DNA of 64,000 bases from Stemphylium vesicarium (lineage: Eukaryota; Ascomycota; Dothideomycetes; Pleosporales; Pleosporaceae): the NCBI GenBank assembly GCA_004380135.1, contig QXCR01000048.1:62001-126000 (forward strand), read 5' to 3'. The notes below the pieces were generated by a model. The model was not told where the DNA came from. It did not search any database and worked only from the letters and a program-made list of their open reading frames with translations. Positions 33,415 to 44,508 of the stretch are shown here, one piece after another; within the stretch, counting starts at the first letter, position 1; each line of letters starts with the position of its first letter. Made by a program: the position numbers and the translations under genes.

Positions 33415-36400
33415 CTATCCAGACCCAGCCGTCGCTTGCACCACACTGGTGCCATCCACAAAGCGTGTGCGGAAAATGCGATTTGCATTTTGGAACATGC
33501 CGTCCTTCAAACTGACAACGATGAACTGCGAGCCCTTGAACCTCGTCTTGAAAAGGCGACCGATATTTTGCGTATGCGACAAGTCAAGCGCAGCATCCAC
33601 CTCGTCGAGAATGTACATTGGAGCGGGCTTGAACTGGAGGAGCGCCATGATGAGTGAGAGCGCAATCAGTGATCTGAGCGATGTTAGTGTATTGAAAATT
33701 CGCGGGAGTAGCATGCATACCTTTGGCCACCGCTCAGCTCGGTCAGCGACTGTTTCCAGACCTTGCCAAGCATGACCTTAACCTCCAGTCCATCAGAGAT
33801 CGTCTTGCCTTCGGGAGGATCCAGCTTCGCGAAACTACCAGGTAAGAGCTCGTTGAAAATCTGGCCAAAATCGCGGTTGACAATGGTCCAAGTCTTGTGC
33901 AGTGCTTCCTTCTTGTACTCGTCAAGCTTGACAATGGTCTCCTCAATCTTAGTCTTGTCGCGAACGACTGTAGACATGTTCTTCTTGAGACTAGCTTCTT
34001 TCTTCTCAACGCTATCGATCATAGCCATGACCTTAGGGTTGATCTTGTTCTTCTTTTGCTGGAAATGCTCTTCTAGGGACTTCCTCCTGATCTTCGCATC
34101 GGCCATGTTTACACCCTTGAAGTCGTACACTGTACCGGGTCGGCCGAAAAGTTCCGAATCGTTAGCGATAAATTCGTACTCTTTCTCAAGTGCTTTGACG
34201 TGGCTCGCCGCGCCCTCTTGTTCTTTGTGGAATCGTTCGATCTCATGGCCGAGCTTTTGTTGCTCAAGGCCACCTTCTGCGATTGAGGAATTCTTCGATC
34301 GAATAGCGTCTTCAAGCGAGCGTAGCTCTTCGTCGAAGCCCGTCAGCTTAGCTTGTTCATCGCTCAGTCGTGCTGCAGCTACATCGTGGGCATCCTAATT
34401 GAGTCAGTACGCCTCATGACAAGCAAGTGGAGGTATTACCTGGACGCGAGATTGCTCAGCCAAGAGCTCGTTGAGTTCCTGCTGCTGTGATTTTACGTTG
34501 GTCTGAACCTCTTCGAGCTGCTCTTGAGCAGCCGCAAGATCGCTTCCGCACTGCTCAGAATCGACCATCGCTTCGCGCATCTCGGTCTGGAGAGGCTTGA
34601 TTGATGCGCCATTCTTTGCCAAAGCCTTTTTGAGTTTCTCCAATAACGACTGTAGTTCTGCAAGCTTGCTATCCTTGTTATTGCTGAACTCGCTCATGTC
34701 GCGCTCGATGCGCTTCGCGTCCTTGTTGGCTTCGTCCTGCCGAATCTTCGCGGCCTTGATGTCTTCTTTGAGCTGAGCGATGGTCTGCTTCATCTCTTCC
34801 ACTGCTTGAATGATCTGTCACATGGTTAGCGAATTTGTTCTTGTGTAAGACAGAAATTACATACCGATGAGGAAGCATTGCCACTGATTTGCTCCTCCGT
34901 AAGCTTGATCTCGTGCCTCTTGAGATCAAGTTCTTGTTTCGACTTGCGTGCTGCATCCAACTTCTTTTTCTCCTTCGCCATAGTAGCCTGCAGCGACTGA
35001 AGCTGGGCCTCTTGCAAACTCAGCTCAGTAGTGATCTCATTAAGCTTTTGTAGGGTGATGAGAACTCCGCTAGTCTGTGGCGCACTTCCACCCGACAACA
35101 CACCCGCGGGATCATATGTGTCGCCCTGGAGTGTCACACTCCTCATACGCACTGCAGGATCGAAGGTTACGCGCTTAGCGGTTTCAGCGTCCTCGCAAAC
35201 TAGCGTAGAGCCGAAAACGTATTCCATCGCGGCAATGACCTCGCGGTCGTACCCAACTAGCGACAACGCCAGGTCGACTTTACCAGGTGCAATCTTCTGG
35301 GCTGCTCCAATCTTTTCCGCCGATGCCTTGAAAGCCGCAATTTTGTTGAGAGGGATGATAGTGACTCGCTTCTTGAGCCTGCCGTTTTCGAGAAGTTGTT
35401 TGCCAGTAGCGGCGGAGTCTACAACAACATTGTACAATCGACCTCCGGCGCAGATCTCAAGAGCAGTACCTGCTCGGGTATGCTCCTTCTCTAATGTGAA
35501 GAGCGAAGCAACCAGACCCTTGACGCGAGACCTATCGAAATTTGGAGATGGGTCACTGTAGCTAAAGTCAATGTTTGCGACCTGTCGCCTCATGCCGTCC
35601 GCTTGCTGTCTGAGTTCCCGGATGCGTGCTTGGAGGTGTGACTCCTGTTGGTACATGTCTGCTTCTTGACCCTCATTGTATCCCAGCTTTGCTAGATCCG
35701 CTTCGAGCTTTGTGGCTTGCGACTTCAACGCCTCAAGATCTTCTAGTAGACCAGAGTTTTGCTCCTTCGCCTTTTTGGCTTTGGGCTCGTCCTCCTTGAT
35801 CTGCTTCTCGAGATGCGATATCCTCAGCTTGCTTTGTTCCTGCTCGGTGGCAGCTGCGCTTGCTCGGTTCCTGGCGTCTTGAAGTTGACCTTGGTAGCCG
35901 CCCTCTTGACCCTCTTTCGATGCTACACCAGTTTGCAGTGTCTGTAGCAACTCCTCCTTCTTCTCAACCTCCTCCATCTGCTTTGCGAGCTCGGCATGAG
36001 CTGTCTGGTACTTCTCCTGGGCTTTCTCATGAGCTAGCTTCTTCTCTTGCAGCAACTTCTCCAACTCCTTAACGCTTTTCTGAATGTCCTTCTCGCGCTC
36101 CACCTCTTCGGCCATGCTAGATTTCTTGAGGTCCAGAATAGTGGTAAGACGAACAATTTCGTGGGAATTCGACTTGACCTCCTCTTCTAGTGCTTGGAAC
36201 TTGCCGCCTTTCCGAAGTTCCTTCTCTCGTGTCGCCTTGGTTTGCTTAATGTCCTCCTGGAGATGCTCAATCTCCTTCTTCATGCGCACAAATGACTCTT
36301 CGAGGTCTTTGGCCCTTTGTTTCTTCGCTTCAAGGTCTTCCGCTGATTGTTGTAGCCGCTCGTTGTATCGTATGTAATCATGCGCAATGACGAGCTTTGT

Positions 36401-37234
36401 GAGGCGCTCAAGCTCGCTCTGCGTTTGTTGAAATTCCAAGAAGGCCCGTTTTTCCGTCCTCAGCTTCTCGAGCTTGGGGTCGATCTCGTCTCGCAACAAT
36501 TCGGCAAGCTCCTGAACCTTCATCTCCTTCTTTGCCATAGTCTTGTAGGCCTTGTCTCGCCTGTCTTCGAACATGCGCGTTCCTGCAGCCTCTTCAAGCA
36601 TGGCCAAAATCTCCTTCGCTTTCATGTTCAGCACTTGCATAACCTTTCCTTGGGCTATCATGAAGTTGGGATTGTTGATGTTGAGCTGCACAGATTGAAA
36701 CAAGTTTTGTATGCTCTGCTGCTGTGCTCGGTGTCCATTGATGAGGTATTTGCTTGCTCCTCCCAGCACAATTTGTCGTGTGACCGATATCTGCGCATGT
36801 TCTTCGAAGCCAACTGGGCTCTTCGTCTTATCGCGGTTATCGAATACGATGGTTACGCTCGCTTTCGTGACGCCGGCTTGACCGCGCTTGTAAATGAGAT
36901 CCTGAACTCCCATTAGCTTCTCCATGTTCAACCTTGTGTTTCACCCACCTGCAAGTTCTGCGCTCGCACAACGCTCAAGTTGTTGATACCGAGAACGAAG
37001 CATATTGAGTCGAGAATATTCGACTTTCCGGATCCGTTGAGTCCCGTGATTGAGTTAAAGCTCTCGTCCCTACGTACAGTGAGCGGAACGATCCCCTCTC
37101 AGCGGGGGGTAAACATACCAGCCGGAGATGACTGTGCGGACAGCGTACGACTTGTAGCCCTAATACCAGGTTAGGTTTAATCGCATGATTCTGTAGTATA
37201 TACCTACATCTATCACTAGTTCTATAATCCTCAT
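33415..37234 (-). CDS. SMC2: Condensin subunit SMC2
   Basis: Seven exons (37234-37208, 37159-37119, 37069-36949, 36901-34865, 34814-34440, 34394-33721, 33673-33415) give 1177 residues, the family length. The N-terminal ATPase lobe begins [15 protein letters not shown], with Walker A GLNGSGKS at 32-39 and the Smc2 block [14 protein letters not shown]. Two long coiled coils flank a hinge around residues 515-680 ([30 protein letters not shown]). The C-terminal lobe has the ABC signature LSGGQR at about 1087 and Walker [12 protein letters not shown] near 1112. With SMC4 it drives mitotic chromosome compaction in the nucleus. Three of the introns cluster in the first ~190 coding bases, a common pattern in ascomycetes. 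All introns are 44-52 nt. Confidence 0.97.
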
Positions 37235-37555
37235 GGCGGCTGCATATGCTGGTGTTGGGTGCCTGGTGTTTGTTTTGTTTCGCGTTTACACGGCGGTCGG
37301 TAAACCAGGGTTCTCCCAAACGCGTTAGCTCAAGGCATGTCGCGCCAGCCCCGCTCTCACGTGGCGGCGCGGAACACCACGCGTCAGCCAACCTGAAGAA
37401 TTATATTCACGACATCGTCACATGCGTTCGAAGAATCGTTCAAGGCCGTCAACTTCGTGGATTACTCCTATGCTCTAAGAAAGGAGATGCGGAATCTTCC
37501 GCTGTATGTCAAACGCTATCATCGCTACTCAATGCAAAATCCAGACGCAATGCCA
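37235..37555. other. Intergenic region upstream of SMC2
   Basis: 321 bp between the rhodopsin-domain gene stop and the SMC2 start, so it holds the SMC2 promoter. No MluI-type ACGCGT cell-cycle box was noticed; a single AACGCGTT at 37319 is the nearest thing. Confidence 0.5.
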
Positions 37556-38808
37556 CTATCGAGCTCGCCCCAAAAAGTACTTTGGCTCAGCCTCTACTTG
37601 CTCGCTTGATTCAGTGCATGCCGTTTTCGAACAGCTCATTTTTCTTGGAGGCGCCCCCACCAGCTCGGAAGAATCAGAGCTACCCTTGGCTTTCAATTCA
37701 ACAACGCTTTCATTCTTGTTCTCTGGGGGCAAAGGAAGCGTCCTGGGGGCACCACCTATCTCCATGTCAATCTCGACATCCCTGTTGTTGGGCAGAGCGA
37801 AGTCGAAGTTGCCTATCATCTTGGAGCCATATGATCCGAACTTGCTTGGCCTATGACCGGTGGCAGTTCCGTGAGGGTAGTACGAAGTATGACGATCCGA
37901 TCCGTATTGTGGGAACAAGTAGCGGAACAGACACTTCGTCGCAGGTGCACATGCCGTCATTATGTGCACAGCAGGCTCCGCGATACTAATTGCGATTCCA
38001 ATGTCCCATGTGCGATCGGTGTTGGTAGGCGCAAATCGGTAGTAGTAGACGATGAAACGGCCCACGGAGACCCCAGTCGCAATCCATCCTAGGCTCATAA
38101 CAAACACCACCAGGACCTTTGTGCGTCGATGCATTTGAAGATTCCACACCATAATGGACGGGATTGGCATGATGATGACGTCCATCAAGATGGAAAGGCC
38201 GCAAGATACAAGTATGAACGTCCGCGCGTCTATGCAAGTGCCGCCTGGTACAACGTTTCCGTCCGCATCTACACTATCCATGGCTGGCTTGTTCCAGACG
38301 TAGTCATGTGGAGTACATTGAACCAGATTGACGATAGTTGATCCAACAGAGTAGATGATGTTGAGCCAGAAAACGGCATGGAGTGGATACCGTATACGTC
38401 GACGATTGTCCTTCATCCGGAAGAGGAACATGATGATTGAAGCTCTTATCGTCCCCATCACTAACATCGCGTCAGTAAAGACTTTGCAGTCACCTATGTG
38501 GCAAGATACGTACAAGGGTGATAGATCATCTGGATGGAAAAGTTCCAGTGGACGGCGACGAGTTGCTCGTGGATGGACTTCTTGGGAAGATCATATACGT
38601 GGTAACCGGTACCACTTAACAGCACCCACACCCATGTCGTAACAGTGGCCGCTACGTAGAGCACAAAGGCGATGAGAATAAGGTAGTCGTCCCAACTGAA
38701 GTTCCGTCCCAGATACCGCGACCACACCCTCAGAAAGACGGTGATGGAGGCAACGACTGTAAAGGCACAGACGATTGCGAGACATTCAGTCTGTCGGCTT
38801 TCGACCAT
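37556..38808 (-). CDS. Fungal rhodopsin-domain (PTH11-like) integral membrane protein
   Basis: Exons 38808-38514 and 38460-37556 (53-nt intron) give 399 residues. Seven hydrophobic helices are visible, with the family hallmarks: FLRVWSRYLGRNFSWDDYL after helix 1, TIRASIIMFLFR before helix 4, a long loop with CTPHDYVWNK and CIDAR, and WDIGIAISIAEPAVHIMTACAPATKCL at the last helix. The C-terminal ~100 residues are polar. The domain (formerly in DUF families) is related to PTH11-type receptors of plant pathogens but lacks the CFEM domain. Ligand and signalling are unknown. Confidence 0.88.
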
Positions 38809-40585
38809 CCTGGCGATGGTCGTCGCCCGTGGCGCGCGACAAAAGAGAAAGTCCGAAGTCGGTATTGCGCGCAGCTGGTAGAATCCGAGATATTATCCGG
38901 TTCAGTGATCCGGTAGTCGGGAGTTCTAGACGGTAGACGAAGATCGTGGGTCCTGGACGAAAGGCTGCATCCGAGAAGCGAGGGTGGAGTAACAGTGTCA
39001 ATCAACAGGACTCTGAAGCAACGTAACGAAAAGGAAAAGCCGTTATGATCCACCCGAAGACAATCAACGTCACTCAACGCCTCTTAGCAGCCTCGACGCG
39101 GTGGCGCTGTGTTATGGTCGCTCAGCGCACGCGACAACCGCACTGTCAATTCCTTAAGAAAAGGACGTGGTGGCCAAGAAAGACGCGGTCATGTTCACTT
39201 CGACGGCGAGGTCAAGGACAACATCGGACAAGCCGCTGCTCTAGACCTGTGGTCCGGAATGAAAACCTGTCAAAGCACGGGAAAGACATTGGTCAAGATC
39301 GAGGCTGACGACTATGCACACCATCACCGCGGCAGCCTCAATCCTTCCGTCCGTACGTTTTCCTCTCGCCTTACCACAACTAGTACTAGGATGTCTCATC
39401 ACGCTGGAAACGGTTTATCGCGGTCCGAATTCGGGCTGATATCTCCAATAAGGTTCTAGGCTCGGGCTCTGGCTGCCGGCATAACGCCTGTAGGCGTGCC
39501 TGGAGGGTCAAGAATAAGTACAGGGCTGGACTACTTGGCAGCATCTACGCGAGTCAATGCTCTGGTCTGTATTCGTTTGCGGAAGAAAAGTCCGTCGATC
39601 TCTGAACGTGACTTTCGATGCCTGCCGGGTGGCTTACGGGGACCTTCCCGCCCACTAGTTTATTGTCCGAGCAATACGGCGCAGCCAGTCGATGAGTTGG
39701 GAAAACTGGAGGATCATCAATATTAAGTGCGCGATTGTAGGATCAGTCGCAAGATGTGTCGAGAACGCTGAACATGATGGTCAGGGCGAGAGCGGAATGT
39801 CTGTGAGGGAATGCGCGGTTTAGCCGGGAGATTTCCTGCTTAGGTTCGCCGATCATGACTCTAGTCGACCCCGCTAACTTTGCACCACCACTGGCTATGA
39901 CCATCAACCACCTGCAGACCCTGGGCGACAAGCCCCACGACTCGGAAAAAGACGTACCTTGGGCTAGCCTCAGCATTGTACCTGAATTGCACGTGGGCTT
40001 GCGCGGTTGCAGCTTTCCGTCCAGAACGTGAAGAATCTGCATTAGGGTTTGCATTAGGGGTCTGCATTAGGGGTCAGGGTAAAGTCGTCGCGATAGGTGC
40101 AGGACGGAGCATGAGCACGAGAGAGGGATGCGTTACGCAACGTCCACGCACAAGACGTGTTCGCTATGTATTTGGATAGGTCGCAAGTTGATTATCAATT
40201 CTGGCCCATGTCGGTGACCCTGGCTACCTCAGCTGTCAACGCATTTTTCTGTATAAGATCAGCAGTCACATTCAGCGCAATAGCATTAGCCTGCGACCTG
40301 CCAAGGGCGGCATATTGAACGTTGCCTCCTATATCGAGTCAGTCGGTAAGATGAGCACGATGTCTATCCTTTTGATTCTCGTCAGCGCGCAACGGTCCGC
40401 ACCACGCCAGCTCCCGCAGCCCCAAGGGAAAGGTAACTATGTGACGGCATTGTACGATGAGAGAAAGAAACTTTCTAACGATCCCATAGATCTGCATCCC
40501 CTCAACGGCGGACGATCAATCGCCAAAAGTCACCCACTTGGTCTTACTCTGAAAAGCTGAGACAAATTGCAAAGACCTAGCGAAC
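38809..40585. other. Long intergenic region, divergent promoters of rhodopsin-domain and BBE-like genes
   Basis: About 1.8 kb with no credible gene. Open frames up to 116 codons (for example 39109-39459, plus) start at non-ATG codons and show no conserved pattern. A TATA-like GTATAAGATC lies near 40251, about 330 bp before the BBE-like start. Telomere-like hexamers are listed separately. Confidence 0.5.
40038..40073 (+). repeat. Three spaced telomere-type TTAGGG hexamers
   Basis: TGCATTAGGG occurs three times at about 12-14 bp spacing (TTAGGG at 40042, 40054 and 40067). TTAGGG is the telomere repeat of filamentous ascomycetes; here it is interstitial and imperfect. Confidence 0.7.
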
Positions 40586-42457
40586 ATGGCCTCCATGACT
40601 TTGTGGCTTACGGCTTTGGCGGCTGCATCAACAGCTGCGTCTCCTCTTGTTTCAGCGAGAGACGAGGGCGGTATCTTGAACCCAGACGTCGAACTTCGGG
40701 GTGTCCCCTCCGCCGTCAAGTCATTCTTTCTCCCCGGCTCTTCTGACGCCGCTTCGACGAAAAACTCGACTTCGAGATGTAAAGTCTACCCCGACGACCC
40801 TGAGTGGCCTTCGGACGAAGCCTGGTCTCAACTCGGCAAGCTCACTGGCGACCGTGTTATCACTGCGCCTACGCCCCTGGCTGCAGTGTGCTACTCTGGC
40901 GACGACTACGATGCTGCACAATGCGCCAAGTATACTGTGCCAGAATGGCAGAAGTCGTACCTCCACTTCGTCGATCCGATCGAGATCATGTCCCCAGTAG
41001 GACAAGGCATGACATGTACTCCCCCAGCCCTATTCGACTCGCACGGCTGCACTCGTGGTGGTTTCCCCATGTACGTTGTCAACGCCACAGAGCCAAAGCA
41101 CGTTCAGCTCGCTGTCAACTTTGCAAGGAATACAGGCGTTCGACTCGTCATCAAGAACACTGGCCATGACTTCCTTGGAAAGAGTGCCGGCAAGGATGCT
41201 CTCAGCATCTGGACACATAACATGAAGGACATTCAGTACATCGAGGAGTACGTTGATGAGAAGCTCAAATACTCTGGCCCTGCTTTTAAGAGCGGTGTCG
41301 GCGTTCAGGCCTTTGAGATTTACAAGGCTGCTGCTGAGAAGGGCAGAGTCGTCGTTGGTGGAGAGGGTGAGACTGTAGGCGTGATGGGCGGCTACATTCA
41401 GGGAGGAGGACACTCGCCCTTGACCCCACTCTATGGTACCGGCGCTGACAGCGTCCTCTCTATGGAGGTTGTCAGGGCTGACGGCGAGTTTGTCGTCGCA
41501 AACTCTACATCCAACACTGATCTCTTCTGGGCGCTGCGTGGTGGAGGTGGAAGCACCTTCGGTGTCGTCACCTCTGTCACAGTCAAGGCGCACCCCGACA
41601 TCGAAGTCACAGCCTCGCGCTTTGGCTTCAACTCAAAAGACACCGGCAACGAGACCTTTTGGGCCGCCATCCGAGCCTATGTCGACTCCTGGATCGACAA
41701 CGCTGACGCCCAGACCTACACATACTGGATGGTAATCCCCTCCAACGGCACCTTTTCCTTCGCCTTCTCCCCGTTCTTCGCCCCAGGAAAGTCCAAGGCC
41801 GAAGCCACTGCCCTCCTGCAGCCGTGGTTCAACAAGCTGGACGATCTCGGCGTCAAATACGACCCCAATATCACGCACTTTGACAACTTCTACGATGCCT
41901 GGCGCTCCTCGTTCCCGCTCGAGGCCGTGCAGAAACCCAACGTGGCAACCGCGTCGCGCCTTTTCCCGCGCGCAAACTTCGAGACTGCAGAGAAGCGCCA
42001 GGAAGTCTACGAGCACATCCGCGCTTCAAGCGAGAACAACCGCGTCCAAGTCCACTTCAACATGCAAGCCAAAGACCCGTACAACACTGACAACGCCGTC
42101 AACTCGCACTGGCGGCCTCTCGTCTCTTTCAGCATGCAGTCCGTGCGCTGGCCTCTGAACAGCACTGCAGAGGAGATCCTCAAGATCCGACAGGACTTCC
42201 AAAAGGGCGACATGCAGGCTTGGAGGGACATTAGTCCCGGTGCTGGATCCTATCTTGCAGAGGCCGACCGTTTGGAACCGGACTTTGGCAATGCGTTCTT
42301 CGGCGACAAGTACCCGCGGCTGTTGGAGCTGAAGAAGAAGCTTGATCCCCAGGATGTGTTTTTTGTGTCTACGGGTGTGGGGAGTGAGCGGTGGAAGGTT
42401 GAGAGTGTGGATGGGTTGCCGAATGAGAATGGCAAGTTGTGCCGTGTAGAGTCGTAG
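40586..42457 (+). CDS. Secreted FAD-linked oxidase, berberine-bridge-enzyme-like (PCMH-type FAD domain)
   Basis: Intronless, 623 residues. A signal peptide covers about residues 1-19 (LWLTALAAASTAASPLVS). The FAD-binding PCMH domain spans about 160-345, with VRLVIKNTGHDFLGKSAG, GGYIQGGGHSPLTPLYG and ALRGGGGSTFGVVTSVTVKAHP. The C-terminal BBE domain ends in NAFFGDKYPRLLELKKKLDP. The usual second FAD-linking Cys before GGGH is not evident (the stretch reads GETVGVMGGY), so flavin attachment may be monocovalent. Several N-glycosylation sequons agree with secretion. Such enzymes oxidise sugars, alkaloids or polyketide intermediates; the substrate is unknown and no biosynthetic backbone gene is nearby. 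Confidence 0.93.
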   Translation: MASMTLWLTALAAASTAASPLVSARDEGGILNPDVELRGVPSAVKSFFLPGSSDAASTKNSTSRCKVYPDDPEWPSDEAWSQLGKLTGDRVITAPTPLAAVCYSGDDYDAAQCAKYTVPEWQKSYLHFVDPIEIMSPVGQGMTCTPPALFDSHGCTRGGFPMYVVNATEPKHVQLAVNFARNTGVRLVIKNTGHDFLGKSAGKDALSIWTHNMKDIQYIEEYVDEKLKYSGPAFKSGVGVQAFEIYKAAAEKGRVVVGGEGETVGVMGGYIQGGGHSPLTPLYGTGADSVLSMEVVRADGEFVVANSTSNTDLFWALRGGGGSTFGVVTSVTVKAHPDIEVTASRFGFNSKDTGNETFWAAIRAYVDSWIDNADAQTYTYWMVIPSNGTFSFAFSPFFAPGKSKAEATALLQPWFNKLDDLGVKYDPNITHFDNFYDAWRSSFPLEAVQKPNVATASRLFPRANFETAEKRQEVYEHIRASSENNRVQVHFNMQAKDPYNTDNAVNSHWRPLVSFSMQSVRWPLNSTAEEILKIRQDFQKGDMQAWRDISPGAGSYLAEADRLEPDFGNAFFGDKYPRLLELKKKLDPQDVFFVSTGVGSERWKVESVDGLPNENGKLCRVES

Positions 42458-42711
42458 GTGGTGCAGCGTATATTGCGCTGTTGGATATATTTTCCTTTGA
42501 TTCAATCACTAATTCTTCCTCTTCCTTGGCCTCTACATACGATCTCGTGATAGTGACCGCATATCTTTTTCAATGCGGAGACTTGACCTGCACAGGTGAA
42601 CAACATGTGCTTTACAAAAAAACAGCACTTCCAAAAGCCTGTTATATGTGGCCTATGTCACATTCTGGAATATACTAGTCGTCTACAAGAGCAAATTAGG
42701 TCTCCCCGAAC

Positions 42712-44508
42712 TCACGCCCTCTCAGCTCCTGGTCGTCCTTCAATCGTATCCAGCACCGGTCCCACAAACGTCTTCTTCCCTTTGATAAACCACCAAGCCG
42801 CACTAAGCACCAGCACGCCACCTAGCACGACAGGCGCATAATTCATATTCTCCGGCGTAACAGGCTGGTACGGCGGAAACAAGAGGAAAATAGATGCGTA
42901 AACAGTGTAAATGATGGAAACAACATTCATCCCGATTCCAAATTTACCAAGCCTGAACGGTCCATATGTTAAGCTCTCCGGCTTCGCGATACGGTGGTAA
43001 AGGATAAGGGATATCGGCATGAGGTAGGAAATATACAGTGCAACGGTACCAAGGGAGACGATAGCATTGAACGCAGTTGTAGATCCGATGTTGAGGAGGC
43101 CGATTAGAGTGAGGAACACACTCGTGACGGCTATCGCGGGTAGAGGAACGTGGTGCTTGCTACTGACCCGGGAAAGCGTCTTAGAGCAAGGGAGCCCGGC
43201 GTCGTTGGCAAAGGACCAGAGCATGCGCGATGCGGTTAGCAAGAGAGGGACGGTTGCTAGACCGGCCATAATGATGAGGGCGCAGGCCATGGCGGACACT
43301 GTTGCCTTTGTCTGTGTTATCTGGTAGAAGATTTGGACGATTGGGTAACCCGTATTTGTCTCCATGGCTTCGGTGATGTCGCCCATGCAGAAGAGGATCG
43401 CGAGAACCCAGCCGAAACCCATGAGCCCGTTGATGATGATGGAGGATAGCATGGCTCGGGGTACGTTTCGTTCAGGGTTCTGGATTTCCTCGGTAAGATG
43501 GGTCGCGCTATCGTACCCTGGGGGAGTGTTAGTCACTTAATGCGTGGGTGAGCAAGTGCAAAACTAACCTGCGAGTACATAGGTACTACTCAACAATCCA
43601 ATGCTGAAAGCCACACCATCACTACTCCACCCAGACTCGTTTATGAAGGTTGTAAAGACCCACTCAGCGCTATGCTTCGTCGGCGAAACAACGCAAATCA
43701 CCACGACGAGCAGCCCCCAGAGCAAGACATGTAGCACGAACGTGGCGTGCAGGATCCAAGGCAAGCTTCTGATGGCGAAAACATTGATAAGTGTTGCAAG
43801 CCCGAGGAAGGCCCAGTAAAGCATAGTGCCGTGCCATCGTTCAAAGACATAGTCTGGGTAGTTCAGCACGACCAGGGCTTGAATCATTGTTCCGCCTAGA
43901 AATGGTGCGCTCGCCGTGAACGTCTGCCACGCAAAGACTGAAATCCAGCCCGCGGCGTAGCCCCAAGCGGCGCGGAACTTTCTCGGTGCGAGTTGGACAA
44001 CGAAGTAGTATTGGCCTCCTGCGGATGGGTACCTGGTGGAGAAAGACAGTGTTAGAGAAGATCGATAAGCAAAGCCGTGCGGTTGATTTACATGGAAGCT
44101 AGCTCAGAGAGAGATACAGCCGTCGCCAATGTCCCAAGAATAGCCACTGTTGCTTGCACATTAGGGATGTGGTGTCTTCACAGGGTAGCTGGCGTGACTA
44201 ACGTATGTATCCGTAGATCAAAGCGACTGGACCCCCAGAAATGAGGCCGGTGGCCATGGTAGATCCCAGCGCCTCCCATGTCGCGATCAAGGACGTAGCA
44301 GTCGATATGAGAGATAAGACGTTGAAGTTCCTCTATGAAAGGGTGTTAGTAACAGGTAGCCCATTGCCGATGTTGGAACCTTGGACTCGCTTGCCTCGAG
44401 GTGCTGGTTTGGGGCAACAGTCGCGTCATCCTTTCCAGAGATTGTTTTCTCAAGATTGAGAGTCGGCTCTCGATGGTCTTTCGTTTCAGAGTATTCCGGC
44501 GTACCCAT
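42712..44508 (-). CDS. APC-superfamily amino acid/choline/GABA permease
   Basis: Five exons (44508-44380, 44332-44203, 44146-44092, 44032-43569, 43517-42712) give 527 residues. A polar N-terminal tail is followed by RNFNVLSLISTATSLIATWEALGS and GGPVALIYGYI, the first helices of the fungal HNM1/UGA4-type group of APC carriers. About twelve hydrophobic helices can be seen. The conserved loop YDSATHLTEEIQNPERNVPRAM opens the last exon. These proteins import choline, GABA or amino acids with protons; the substrate is not predictable. Intron 1 has a weak donor (GTTCCA) but a perfect TACTAAC branch point. The 55-nt third exon is required to keep frame. Confidence 0.9.

Noticed and set aside
33763..34398. 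211-codon plus-strand open frame
   Set aside because: Antisense shadow of the SMC2 coiled coil.
39109..39459. 116-codon plus-strand open frame between rhodopsin-domain and BBE-like genes
   Set aside because: Begins at a non-ATG codon, has no conserved pattern, signal peptide or credible splice extension.
37556..44508. Secondary-metabolite gene cluster (membrane receptor, FAD oxidase, permease)
   Set aside because: No polyketide synthase, NRPS, terpene synthase or pathway regulator is present; adjacency alone is not enough.
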